64,000 nt of DNA, from the NCBI RefSeq assembly GCF_000166275.1, contig NZ_CM001023.1, positions 4,157,001 to 4,221,000 on the forward strand. Reading direction: 5' to 3'. Each line of letters starts with the position of its first letter. Within the stretch, counting starts at the first letter, position 1. The notes below the pieces were generated by a model. That model made no database searches. It saw only the letters and a list, made by a program, of their open reading frames with translations, and was not told the DNA's origin. Shown here one piece after another: positions 18,532 to 27,132 of the stretch. Origin of the DNA: Algoriphagus machipongonensis. GTDB taxonomy: Bacteria > Bacteroidota > Bacteroidia > Cytophagales > Cyclobacteriaceae. The position numbers were made by a program, and so were the translations under genes.

Positions 18532-19227
18532 TCAGATCAATCCTTCATCGGCGAAGCTAAAGTAGCCAAGATCTGTAAAAATAACATGATCTAGAACCGG
18601 CAAATCCAATTCTCTACCAATTTTCACCAATCTTTCTGTCAGTCTTTTGTCCTGTTCGGAGGGTTTTAGGTTTCCGCTGGGGTGATTATGAACCAAAATC
18701 ATGGATTGAGCGAGGTAATCGAGCGCTGATTTAAAAATCAATTTAGAATCTACTACGGTCCCTGCTGTCCCTCCTTTTGATATCAGGTGCTTTTTTATGA
18801 CTTGATTGGATCGGCTAAGCAGGACCAAATAAAAATATTCAACCGACTCATCTGCCAACTCCGCTTTCATCAAATTATAAACATCCTGAGATGAGGTGAT
18901 TTTTGGTTTTTGTACTGGCTCGGAATCTTTTCTCCTTCGTCCTATCTCCAAAGCTGCAATAATCGATATGGCTTTAGCTTCGCCAATCCCTTTAAACTTC
19001 TTTAAATCCTGAACGCTCAATCTGGCTAGAGAAAACAAATCATGGTTTACAGAGGAAAGAATATGTCTTGATAAATCTACCGCACTCAAGGTCGTAGAGC
19101 CTGACCCAATTAAAATCGCGATTAATTCGGCATCGGAAAGCGAAGACTTCCCTTTCAAAAGTAATTTCTCTCTTGGCCTATCTGCTTCGGCAAGCTGGGA
19201 AATCTTAAAAGAACTATGATCTTCCAT
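18532..19227 (-). CDS. radC: RadC/JAB domain DNA repair-like protein
   Basis: 231-aa RadC-family protein. The N-terminal half holds a helix-hairpin-helix-like segment (LKKFKGIGEAKAISI), and the C-terminal half holds the JAB/MPN metal site with HNHPSG and a later Asp in PVLDHVIF. Historically linked to recombination repair, although the enzymatic role is unsettled. Length is normal, and the gene is followed directly by the DUF1684 gene. Confidence 0.92.
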   Translation of the reverse strand: MEDHSSFKISQLAEADRPREKLLLKGKSSLSDAELIAILIGSGSTTLSAVDLSRHILSSVNHDLFSLARLSVQDLKKFKGIGEAKAISIIAALEIGRRRKDSEPVQKPKITSSQDVYNLMKAELADESVEYFYLVLLSRSNQVIKKHLISKGGTAGTVVDSKLIFKSALDYLAQSMILVHNHPSGNLKPSEQDKRLTERLVKIGRELDLPVLDHVIFTDLGYFSFADEGLI

Positions 19228-19277
19228 GGTAACGTATTAAAAAGTTTAACTAAAAATACTAACTTACCAGAAATAAA

Positions 19278-19300
19278 AAAACCCTGACAAGCAGGGTTTT
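19278..19300 (-). terminator. rpsT terminator
   Basis: Nine-bp stem AAAACCCTG/CAGGGTTTT with a five-base loop, followed by T residues on the minus strand, 20 bases after the rpsT stop. Confidence 0.85.
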
Positions 19301-19320
19301 AAAGATAGAATCTTTCGGGA

Positions 19321-19575
19321 TTAACCAAGAGCGTTAACAAACTTGGCCAATCTTGATTTCTTGTTATTAGCGTTGTTCTTGTGAATCACATTCTTCTTAG
19401 CCAATTTATCCAACATAGAAACTACTTTTTTGTAAAGCTCATTCGCTTCAACTTTATCAGTAGTAGCTTTCAACTTTTTGATGAAAGTTCTTGTTGTTTT
19501 GGCTTGGTATCTGTTTCTCAAACGCTTCGCTTCGTTTGCACGAATTCTCTTAAGAGCTGATTTGTGATTTGCCAT
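19321..19575 (-). CDS. rpsT: 30S ribosomal protein S20
   Basis: 84-aa basic protein that binds 16S rRNA. The start [20 protein letters not shown] and the ending GSRLAK-like [12 protein letters not shown] are diagnostic for bS20. It is monocistronic, with its own promoter at 19628-19658 and a terminator at 19278-19300. Confidence 0.97.
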   Translation of the reverse strand: MANHKSALKRIRANEAKRLRNRYQAKTTRTFIKKLKATTDKVEANELYKKVVSMLDKLAKKNVIHKNNANNKKSRLAKFVNALG

Positions 19576-19627
19576 ATCTCGTTATTAAAATAAATTCTTT
19601 GATGTTCCCCTATTCAGAATTGGAGTG

Positions 19628-19658
19628 CAAAGTTATCAGAAATTATTTACACTACCAA
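19628..19658 (-). promoter_or_regulatory. Bacteroidota-type promoter for rpsT
   Basis: On the minus strand a TTG (-33 element, 19656-19658) is followed after 20 bases by TAACTTTG (19628-19635), a full match to the Bacteroidota -7 consensus TAnnTTTG. Transcription would start near 19621, about 45 bases before the rpsT ATG. Confidence 0.7.
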
Positions 19659-19789
19659 TTTATTTCTCAGATTACTGAGTATTAGTGGACTGAGTACAAT
19701 GATGAAAATTGAACTTTTCCGCCTAACAAGCATCAAATATAGCTATTTCATGCCGATATACCCCTTTTTCAATTGCAATATTTTTAGAA

Positions 19790-20725
19790 ATGAAATTTTT
19801 AACTCTTTCCATATTTATTCTTTTTTCTTCCCCAACACCCACTAATAACTGGGGATTTTTCGCTCATTCTCTTATAAACAGGATGGCAATTTACTCTCTT
19901 CCACCTGAACTAATAGCTTTTTATAAACCTCATATTCAATTCATTACCGAGAAAGCAGTCAATCCTGACCGAAGAAGGTATGCTGTTATTGGCGAAGCAG
20001 AAAAGCACTACATTGATTTGGATGAATACGGTGAAAATCCTCTCGATATTTTGCCCATCTATTGGTATGAGGCTGTTGAAAAATTTTCTGAAGAAGAGCT
20101 TCGAAAGAATGGAATTGGCCCCTGGTCTGCTTATTTAACTTTCCTGAATTTGACCGAAGCTTTCGAAAGTAAAAATGAAAAAGCCATTCTTAGACTTTCT
20201 GCTGACTTGGGACATTATCTCGCAGATTTAAACGTACCACTCCACACCACTAAAAATTACAATGGTCAATTGACCGGTCAAGAAGGTATCCACGGTTTCT
20301 GGGAAAGTCGGATTCCCGAGTCTCAAGCCAATAGGTTTGAACTTTGGGTTGGTACTGCAGAATACATCTCCCAACCGCAACAGGCCATTTGGGATGCGGT
20401 AGCACAAGCCCATGCTATGGTTGATTCTGTTCTAACATTTGAAAAAGAATTGACAAGTAATTTCCCCCAAGACCAAAAATACAGCTACGAGCAACGCAAT
20501 AGCCTAACCGTCAGAGTTTACTCAGAAGAATTCACCCAACAATATGCCGAAGCCTTAGATCATCAAGTTGACCGGCAAATGAGAAAGTCCATCAAAATGA
20601 TTGCCGACTTTTGGTATACCGCCTGGGTCAATGCAGGACAGCCGGATTTGAATAAGTTAAGTGGAGTAGAAATAGAGGAAGAAGAAATTATTATTAATAA
20701 GGACCTAAAAGTTAGAGATCATTAA
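19790..20725 (+). CDS. S1/P1 nuclease-like zinc-dependent hydrolase
   Basis: Secreted 311-aa all-helical zinc enzyme of the S1/P1 nuclease / phospholipase C superfamily. A signal peptide ends near residue 19, leaving the mature N-terminus next to Trp-Gly (NNWGFFAHSLI), which in this fold supplies zinc ligands. Further ligand motifs are HYIDLDEY, LGHYLADLNVPLHTT and GIHGFWESR. It would hydrolyse nucleic acids or phosphoesters outside the cytoplasm. It is convergent with the esterase gene that follows. Confidence 0.75.
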   Translation: MKFLTLSIFILFSSPTPTNNWGFFAHSLINRMAIYSLPPELIAFYKPHIQFITEKAVNPDRRRYAVIGEAEKHYIDLDEYGENPLDILPIYWYEAVEKFSEEELRKNGIGPWSAYLTFLNLTEAFESKNEKAILRLSADLGHYLADLNVPLHTTKNYNGQLTGQEGIHGFWESRIPESQANRFELWVGTAEYISQPQQAIWDAVAQAHAMVDSVLTFEKELTSNFPQDQKYSYEQRNSLTVRVYSEEFTQQYAEALDHQVDRQMRKSIKMIADFWYTAWVNAGQPDLNKLSGVEIEEEEIIINKDLKVRDH

Positions 20726-20771
20726 AAGCCTGAAAGCTAAAAGACTTTTTCTCAGATAAGGATACATCGCT

Positions 20772-21692
20772 CTAATCATCATATGACAGTTCTAATTCTT
20801 CCTCTATGATAAGAAAATCTGCTAATGAGGAAATGTCAATGGAACAATGCCCCCCATACAAGGGATGCCATTGGGTTTTTACTCCTTTTGAATTGGCCAA
20901 AGCAGCAAGAGCTTCGGTACCCTCATAATTGCCAAATTTATCATATAGCCCACAGGAAAGATACAGTTCTGGGTAGTCAGTGTTGGCTTTCTTAATTAAC
21001 TCAATGGGAGAAATCTCATTCCATTCTTCCTCATTTGAAACGTATTTTTTTGCCATGAGATAGATTCCCAAGGCAACTTTGGGATCTGCTCCCGTGCGTT
21101 GCATAGCTGCCTGTATTTTATCTAAATCCGAAAATGGAGAGTCTAGATAAACACCAGGACATAAAGCAGCAACTCTAGAAAACAATGCTGGATGGTTAAG
21201 TCCTAAGATTAAAACATTTAATCCACCCATAGATTCACCAACCAAAATCCTGTTTTGAGGTTTCCCAATTTTAGACTCAATAAATGGCAAATTGGAAATG
21301 AAATCATCCATTAAACCACTGCTTTCTCTAGAATTTTTAGAAGTAAGTAACCATTCAGGGCCATAGGAAATTGAAACAACTGTCGGTGGTTTAACTTTTG
21401 ATTTTTGCCAATGCGACTGGATTAATGATGTATAATACGTGTCATCATTCCAGATGGTATTGTCTAAGTTTCTTCCGTGAAAATAATAAATGACATCTTG
21501 ACTAACACCGGTACTGGCCCTGTATATGGAAAAATTCAAATTACCTTTTGTAAAGTTCTCTGATTGTGATGGAGTAAAGCTTACTTTTTGAACTCCAATT
21601 GGATGGGTTAGTTTCCCCCAAAAAAAGTAAATGCCCACTAAGGCAATTAAAAGAAAACTGAGGATTTTAATTTTTCTAACAGAGATATACAT
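20772..21692 (-). CDS. alpha/beta hydrolase, esterase D-like
   Basis: 306-aa hydrolase with one N-terminal membrane helix (residues 8-24), so membrane-anchored or exported. The nucleophile elbow is GESMGG (Ser in ILVGESMGGLNVL), the oxyanion region is YYFHGRNLDNT, and the catalytic His lies in YGGHCS near the C-terminus. The fold matches the putative esterase/tributyrin esterase group. It follows a larger esterase gene on the same strand by 33 bases; the substrate is unknown. Confidence 0.75.
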   Translation of the reverse strand: MYISVRKIKILSFLLIALVGIYFFWGKLTHPIGVQKVSFTPSQSENFTKGNLNFSIYRASTGVSQDVIYYFHGRNLDNTIWNDDTYYTSLIQSHWQKSKVKPPTVVSISYGPEWLLTSKNSRESSGLMDDFISNLPFIESKIGKPQNRILVGESMGGLNVLILGLNHPALFSRVAALCPGVYLDSPFSDLDKIQAAMQRTGADPKVALGIYLMAKKYVSNEEEWNEISPIELIKKANTDYPELYLSCGLYDKFGNYEGTEALAALANSKGVKTQWHPLYGGHCSIDISSLADFLIIEEELELSYDD

Positions 21693-21725
21693 TCATTTCC
21701 AGTCTTAAATACATTTTGCTTTGTT

Positions 21726-23321
21726 TCAATTCGTCCCAATTAAAGACATTAACCCATCTGCAAGTGTTCCTCTCCAATTCACATAATTGTGACCTCCTTT
21801 AAATTCACGATAGTCTACTTCATAGCCTTTTATTTCAAGGATATCCCGAAACTGTCTATTCATTCCGAGCATAGATGCCCCGGCATCATATAAACCGATA
21901 TCCATATAGAATTTGATAGGTAATCGTTCACTCTGTTTATATAAGTTGATGAGCTTGCCATTATCCTCTGGATATATCCAATGATTTTCATCTGCTGTTC
22001 CTTTGATCCAATAAGAACCTGATTGGGAAAGAACATTGCCTATTACCTCTGAATGTTTGAAGGCAATGAAACTTGCAGCAAAACCTCCTCGGCTTGATCC
22101 TGCTAGAACAATTTGATCGGGCTTAGTATGAATGTTATATTTTTTACGAACCCAGGGAATAAGTTCATCTGCTATAAAATCACCAAATTTTTCACTGATC
22201 AAATCGGTACTTCTTTTACCCATTGCCCAAACCAATACGGTAACTGTTGGAGTAATTTTGTTTTCCGAGAATAAGTTGTCCATGATGGTGGGTGTAGGTA
22301 CCCTAGATCTCCCGTTTGGTCTTGCTCCATAAGACTCTCCGTCAAAAACAATTAAGAGGTTATGCGCTTTGGAGGCATCGTAATTGGCAGGAGTATGTAC
22401 GGTGATTTTTCTTTCTTCATTAAGGATTTCACTTGTAATAGATAGCACCTCTAAGGTTCCTTTTTCTACTTGCTTTCTCTCAGTGATATAGGGTTGCTCA
22501 GGTGCATTAGGCATTTCTAGAACCCCATCATATGCATGCTCCACAGTTCTAGACTCAATTTCGTGAGTTGGTCCCGCCTGATCTAGATTAAAATAATTGA
22601 AACCATAATTGAACCGCGCATCTTTGGGGACCCTTTGAGTTACAAAATGAAGTTTTGTATTAGGTAATCGCTGAAAACGCAAGCCCAAAAAATCAGGACC
22701 CCCGCTCAACATGACATATTCGGTGTTTTCATTTGGGATGCAAAAGTAGGTAACCAACATATCTGTATCATTTCCTTCCATCGGCTCAATAATATGTCTT
22801 TCGGGCTGATTCTGAATAAAGGCTTCAATGACAGTGCTATCCGTTAACGAGGATTCCCATAATTTGTATAGCGTCTCTGTAGGAAGCTCTTTCTTGGTAA
22901 TGCGTTTCGTGTTTTCAGACAAGCTTAATAGCTGCAGCACCTCTAAAGTATAATTTCCATTTTCGGCTTCCTTGTCTAGGGAATGAACAACAAGTTGGTA
23001 CTTCCCCGATTGCTTGGCTGTAATGTCAATGGCTTCAATTCCATTGATTCCGTTTGGGCCGTCAATTTGTTTTAGAAGTTCACCAGTTGGTCTATAAACA
23101 TCGATGACAAGGTCTATCCCTTTTTGATGGACTTTACCAATTATTGCCATGCCATTTTCCAATTCAACCGTATAAGTATGGCTCTCTAAAGCTGAGATGG
23201 TTTTATTAATCGTTTCAGTCGCAGCTAGAGGAGTCGCTTGGTCAACTTGTGCTGAAAGGGGAGTAAAAAAACTGCTTGTAAGTAGAAGTAAGGGGATGAA
23301 GAATTTAAAAAGCTTATTCAT
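21726..23321 (-). CDS. secreted Fes/IroE-like esterase with N-terminal beta domain
   Basis: 531-aa exported protein (signal ends near residue 24, LSAQ). Residues about 30-135 look like a PPC-type beta sandwich (TVELENGMAIIGKVH ... YQLVVHSLD). The C-terminal half is a putative-esterase domain with the nucleophile motif GSSRGG and the His in FKGGHNYVNW. The layout resembles enterochelin-esterase-like hydrolases that cleave siderophore or carbohydrate esters. It is followed by a second esterase gene; the two may act in sequence. Confidence 0.78.
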   Translation of the reverse strand: MNKLFKFFIPLLLLTSSFFTPLSAQVDQATPLAATETINKTISALESHTYTVELENGMAIIGKVHQKGIDLVIDVYRPTGELLKQIDGPNGINGIEAIDITAKQSGKYQLVVHSLDKEAENGNYTLEVLQLLSLSENTKRITKKELPTETLYKLWESSLTDSTVIEAFIQNQPERHIIEPMEGNDTDMLVTYFCIPNENTEYVMLSGGPDFLGLRFQRLPNTKLHFVTQRVPKDARFNYGFNYFNLDQAGPTHEIESRTVEHAYDGVLEMPNAPEQPYITERKQVEKGTLEVLSITSEILNEERKITVHTPANYDASKAHNLLIVFDGESYGARPNGRSRVPTPTIMDNLFSENKITPTVTVLVWAMGKRSTDLISEKFGDFIADELIPWVRKKYNIHTKPDQIVLAGSSRGGFAASFIAFKHSEVIGNVLSQSGSYWIKGTADENHWIYPEDNGKLINLYKQSERLPIKFYMDIGLYDAGASMLGMNRQFRDILEIKGYEVDYREFKGGHNYVNWRGTLADGLMSLIGTN

Positions 23322-23327
23322 TAAGTA

Positions 23328-23703
23328 TTATTTCCTGTATTGTTCATTTGAATTGTCAATCTCACTCAAAACTCCTGTTCTCTTGACATGACTTATGGAG
23401 CGAAAGTTAGAAACATCAATCCCTGGGTCTTTTTCTAGAATGATAAGGTTGGCAAACTTTCCTTTTTCCAAAGTACCAAAATCATCTGCTCTATCCATAG
23501 CCAAGGCACCATTTTGTGTAGCCATTACGATGATATCTTTATGCTCAATTCCTGCCCTGAAAAATAATAACTCCGTCTTCTATAACTTCACCATTTCCAT
23601 TATAAATGGTAGCATTTTTTAATACAATCAGATCGGTTGGCTTATTTTCAGTGCAATTGCAGAAAACTACCAGACACAGTAAAAAATAAAATAGACTTTT
23701 CAT
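23328..23703 (-). pseudogene. amidohydrolase remnant with internal deletion
   Basis: The first 52 codons from the ATG at 23701-23703 read as a lipoprotein signal (FCNC lipobox) and the first strands of an amidohydrolase (NATIYNGNGEVIEDGVIIF), then hit a stop. In another frame, starting at the same place (AGIEHKDIIVMATQNGA), the C-terminal end of an amidohydrolase follows, with LEKGKFANLIILEKDP, the usual last strand. The roughly 300 codons that carry the metal site are missing. This is a deleted relative of the amidohydrolase at 32149-33330 and cannot be active. Confidence 0.85.
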
Positions 23704-23713
23704 GTTTTATTTT

Positions 23714-24181
23714 TCAGTCCCAGACCATTGGGCGATTAAGTTTCATTGCTCTTAAATAGGAAAGGAATTGGCCTGCGTGAACAGACTCATGATACCCAAT
23801 CCTTAATAAATATTTACCAAGCATTTTCTTCTCTCCATTTCCGGGATGAATGATCTCTGTTTCGCTTAATTCTGTATCCGAAAATTGTTTCACACTTTGT
23901 AAAAAAGTGTTTCTATAGGGTTCTGCAAATTCTATTTCGTCCGCAAGGCTAGTGAATGGTCGATTTTTCCAGGGAGATTGGTAATCTTCCATACTTTCCT
24001 TATTGATTATTTTATTCCATCCATAATCGGCTTCCAAAACGTGTCTGACCATTTCAATGGCAGTCTTCGCTTTATCGTCAGTTCTCCAATGATAATAGCT
24101 CTCTGGAAGTCCATTCCAAAGTTTGATGCTTCTTCTCCTGATCTCGGTAAAGTTTAAAATGATGAGTTCAGATTGTGTCAT
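23714..24181 (-). CDS. DinB superfamily protein
   Basis: 155-aa four-helix DinB-type protein. The three metal-ligand His positions are in place: His47 (VRHVLEADYGW), and His131 and His135 in YHESVHAGQFLSYLR. Members act as metal-dependent thiol transferases or are stress-induced proteins of unknown function. It is 10 bases upstream of the amidohydrolase remnant and may have been in an operon with it. Confidence 0.85.
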   Translation of the reverse strand: MTQSELIILNFTEIRRRSIKLWNGLPESYYHWRTDDKAKTAIEMVRHVLEADYGWNKIINKESMEDYQSPWKNRPFTSLADEIEFAEPYRNTFLQSVKQFSDTELSETEIIHPGNGEKKMLGKYLLRIGYHESVHAGQFLSYLRAMKLNRPMVWD

Positions 24182-24385
24182 TCTTTGTTTGCTAAAATGT
24201 CGTTTTTCTTGATAGAAAACACTTTGGGCATGCTTCCTATTCCGAAGGATTGCATACCCAGCGTGACTTTCTTCTTTTAATCACTTGGTTGTTCGTTTTA
24301 AAATATACTTTTCTTCAGCAACAACCCCACCTATATCGAAAAGTGCTCATCCTCCTACCTCAGCAATTAAGTCCACTAACCCCAA

Positions 24386-24793
24386 TCACTTTTCTTTTAA
24401 TGTCAGCTCTTTAATGATACCCGCTTCGAATAGTGAAACTTCCTGATCTGTTCCTGCTCCGAGTATTGCAGAGGTTGCAAATACTTTTTGCTTGAAATTA
24501 AAAACTATGGTAACGAAAGCTGCACTTGGGTCATACTTGAAATTGACAAGATAAAGTTTATCTCCAATTTTTCTTGACTTATAGTCGCATTCTCCTGAAG
24601 CTCCCTCATTAGGCCCGAGTATCCAATCAAACTTAAACTGACCTTCTTCAAATTCGGCATGAACAGCACCTCCATCTGGATAATAATAGTCCAAAGAAGT
24701 CCCATCTAGTAGATGCTCATTTTGACTTTCCTGTGAAAGTGCCTGAAATGAAAATCCTAATAGGATTAGCAAGAATGATATAGCGTTTTTCAT
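24386..24793 (-). CDS. exported MoaF-like beta-barrel protein
   Basis: 135-aa protein with a signal peptide (about 1-20, ALSQ). The body consists of alternating beta strands with SLDYYYPDGGAVHAEF, ASGECDYKSRKIGDKLY and FVTIVFNFKQKVFATSAIL, which resembles the MoaF C-terminal/calycin-like fold. No catalytic set can be named. It stands alone on the minus strand. The family assignment is by pattern only and is moderate. Confidence 0.6.
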   Translation of the reverse strand: MKNAISFLLILLGFSFQALSQESQNEHLLDGTSLDYYYPDGGAVHAEFEEGQFKFDWILGPNEGASGECDYKSRKIGDKLYLVNFKYDPSAAFVTIVFNFKQKVFATSAILGAGTDQEVSLFEAGIIKELTLKEK

Positions 24794-25249
24794 GAAAAGT
24801 ATATTTAGGTTTATTTAAAAATCAATTGTTTCAAATAGCGTACAAGGTTTAGGTAAAGGAGACTTCTTTCTTGCCTATTCAATAAAAACATTTCCAGCTA
24901 CTTTTCCCTACCCGGTATTGGTTTTTTTTCTTTAGTTATTTAAAAATCAGGGAATTAAATATAGCGTCTACTCAGCTTTTCAAAGCCTAAATCAGTCACA
25001 ATTATTGATTTTAGATATTCTCAACCTTTGAGGTTTTAAAGCCCTCAAAGGTTGAAAGGATTAAAGTCCTCGATATCGATTACTATTCGGGAGGCTCAGA
25101 ATAAAATGAATGAAACACGCACCCCGTTCCTTCTGTCAAGTGTGATGCTCAAATCTTGCTGCTCGAGTCCCTATGAATAAAAAAATAATCTTAAAGATAG
25201 ACCCCCTGATAGTATTCCCAAAAATCTTGAACAGGGGGATACCCTCTAT
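24794..25249. other. intergenic stretch with one palindrome
   Basis: No coding frame of note. The only clear structure is a 13-bp perfect inverted repeat, 25021-25033 with 25043-25055 (TCAACCTTTGAGG and its complement, 9-base loop). It lacks a T tract on the minus strand; a similar AACCTT..AAGGTT hairpin ends the ettA gene at 49836, so this may be a dispersed palindromic repeat serving as terminator. Confidence 0.6.
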
Positions 25250-26254
25250 TTAATCAGCCAAACTCAGAACAGTTCTTCCTTTTAATTTCCCCTTGAGCAT
25301 TAAATCTATTTTTTGAGTTACATCCTCAAGCTTAATTATATTGCCAGTGGCATCTAGTTGTTGAGGTTTCCATTCTTGGGCTAGCTTATTCCAAACATTT
25401 TTTCTGTACTTCATTGGATAGTTTTGAGAATCTATTCCAATGAGTGAGACACCTCTCAGGATAAAGGGGAAAACGGTCAAATCAAGTTTTGGAGATGCCA
25501 CGTTTCCACAACAAGTTACAATTCCCATGGCAGCAGTTGACTTAATAATATTTTCAAGTATTACACCTCCTACAGTATCAATAGCTCCTACAAACAAGGG
25601 TTTTAATAATGGTTTTTTATCAAGATTTTCAATCTCATTTCGTGATATCACCTCTTTTGCACCGAGGGATAAGAGGTATTCCTGCTCTGTTTCTTTTCCG
25701 GAAATGGCTACCACTGAATATCCCAGCTTACTCAAGATGGCAACACTTAATGCTCCGACACCACCTGTTGCTCCTGAAACAGCTACTTTGCCATCTTCAG
25801 GTTTTATCAATTCAGAAAGCCTTAAAACTGACATACCTGCAGTTAAACCTGCAGTTCCGAATATCATTGCTTCTTTCATGGTCAATTTTTCAGGCAATTT
25901 TACAGCCCAATCAGCAGGGACCTGAATGTACTCTGCAAATCCACCATCAGTATTCATCCCTAAATCATAGCTTGTAACAATAACCTTATCTCCAGGGTTA
26001 AAATTTTCACTATTTGATTTTTCAATTATTCCGACTGCATCAATACCTGGGGTATGAGGATAATTCCTTGTTACACCTTTATTCCCAGTGGCTGACAAAA
26101 CATCTTTATAATTCAGTGAGCTATAGGAGACTTTCACTAAAATCTCATGTTCGTTTAATTTTCTAAATTCTATTTCTTTAATTGAACCAGAATATTTACC
26201 GTCATTCTCTTCAACTCTAAACGCCTTAAATGTAGTTTTACTTTGTTTCATCAT
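25250..26254 (-). CDS. YhdH/AcuI-type quinone oxidoreductase (MDR family)
   Basis: 334-aa zinc-free medium-chain reductase of the YhdH/YhfP group, whose studied members reduce acryloyl-CoA with NADPH. GroES-like N-terminal half (SLNYKDVLSATGNKGV, TPGIDAVG) precedes a Rossmann half with GATGGVGALSVAIL. The start may be Met1 or Met2. A HxlR regulator with a Cys near its N-terminus is transcribed divergently 129 bases away, which suggests induction by electrophile or quinone stress; this is inference. Confidence 0.88.
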   Translation of the reverse strand: MMKQSKTTFKAFRVEENDGKYSGSIKEIEFRKLNEHEILVKVSYSSLNYKDVLSATGNKGVTRNYPHTPGIDAVGIIEKSNSENFNPGDKVIVTSYDLGMNTDGGFAEYIQVPADWAVKLPEKLTMKEAMIFGTAGLTAGMSVLRLSELIKPEDGKVAVSGATGGVGALSVAILSKLGYSVVAISGKETEQEYLLSLGAKEVISRNEIENLDKKPLLKPLFVGAIDTVGGVILENIIKSTAAMGIVTCCGNVASPKLDLTVFPFILRGVSLIGIDSQNYPMKYRKNVWNKLAQEWKPQQLDATGNIIKLEDVTQKIDLMLKGKLKGRTVLSLAD

Positions 26255-26383
26255 CGTCGGTTATTTAATTATTCCTTATACAAAGGACAGAATAAAACAT
26301 TTGAATATCAATAACTTACAAATAGTATGGATACGAACATTTATTTCCGTTTTTAGTTTATTCAAGGCATTAATAGAAAAAAA

Positions 26384-26710
26384 ATGAAGAAAAGTTATTG
26401 TCCGATAGATACGTTTATCAATACTGTTAAAGGTAAACGGAAAGGAACCATAATTTTACACCTTTTTCAAGGAGATAAGCGCTATAATGAATTAGTAAAA
26501 CTGTTACCTGATATAAGTGAACGTATGCTTACTAAACAGCTTAAAGAATTAGAATCAGATGGTCTAATTATTCGAACCGTTTTTCCCGAAGTTCCACCAA
26601 GGGTTGAGTACAGTTTAACAGAATTAGGGAAAGAAATTCACCCTATACTAAAAAGCATGTTTAAGGGAGGAATTCTTTTTGAAAAATCTATTGATGAATT
26701 ACATACTTAA
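26384..26710 (+). CDS. HxlR-family transcriptional regulator
   Basis: 108-aa winged-helix regulator. HxlR features are clear: an N-terminal Cys (SYCPID, Cys6), the recognition part LLPDISERMLTKQLKELESDGL and the wing with PPRVEYSLTELGKE. In YodB, HypR and relatives the N-terminal Cys senses diamide, quinones or hypochlorite. It is divergent from the quinone oxidoreductase gene, its probable target. The family call is firm and the redox role is inferred. Confidence 0.88.
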   Translation: MKKSYCPIDTFINTVKGKRKGTIILHLFQGDKRYNELVKLLPDISERMLTKQLKELESDGLIIRTVFPEVPPRVEYSLTELGKEIHPILKSMFKGGILFEKSIDELHT

Positions 26711-26847
26711 TATGGGGCTTTTTATAGAGCTAGGCTATAGGAAGGTTTCCAATCATTTTCCTGAACAGCAATACCAACGCTTACAAGGAACGAAAATCTT
26801 TCTAGCAGCCATTTAGAAGCTGAAAGCTTGGTTATGTGTTCAGTTTT

Positions 26848-27045
26848 TTATTGGACATTAATTTTTGAGTAAATATCTAAACTTATAAATTCTCCATTTT
26901 TTATTTCACAATCCTTCATCGTTCCTTCTTGTTGAAAATCAAGTTTTCGCATTGCGTTTTTACAATTGACATTGTGGGATTCTACAAACCCTTCCATTCG
27001 ATGAAGTCCTAGACTATCAAAGCCATAATTAAATATCAGTGGCAT
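26848..27045 (-). pseudogene. GNAT acetyltransferase 3' remnant
   Basis: 65 codons that match the C-terminal end of a RimJ/RimL-type acetyltransferase: LIFNYGFDSLGLHRMEGFV, then NVNCKNAMRKLDFQQEGT, the acetyl-CoA-binding and final strands. The N-terminal part is absent; the frame continues only about 14 codons upstream, through unrelated sequence, to a stop. This is probably a truncated gene rather than a functional small protein. Confidence 0.75.
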
Positions 27046-27132
27046 CGCTCCAGAAAAGGTGGGAAAACAATCAAATAAAAAATGCTAGAACATATACTTT
27101 TGAATACTTATGGGAAACTGTGGCGCTACTGA

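Noticed and set aside
26712..26816. 34-codon frame (MGLFIELGYRKV...) after the HxlR gene
   Set aside because: Resembles a GNAT tail only vaguely; no upstream domain and no conserved features, so not called.
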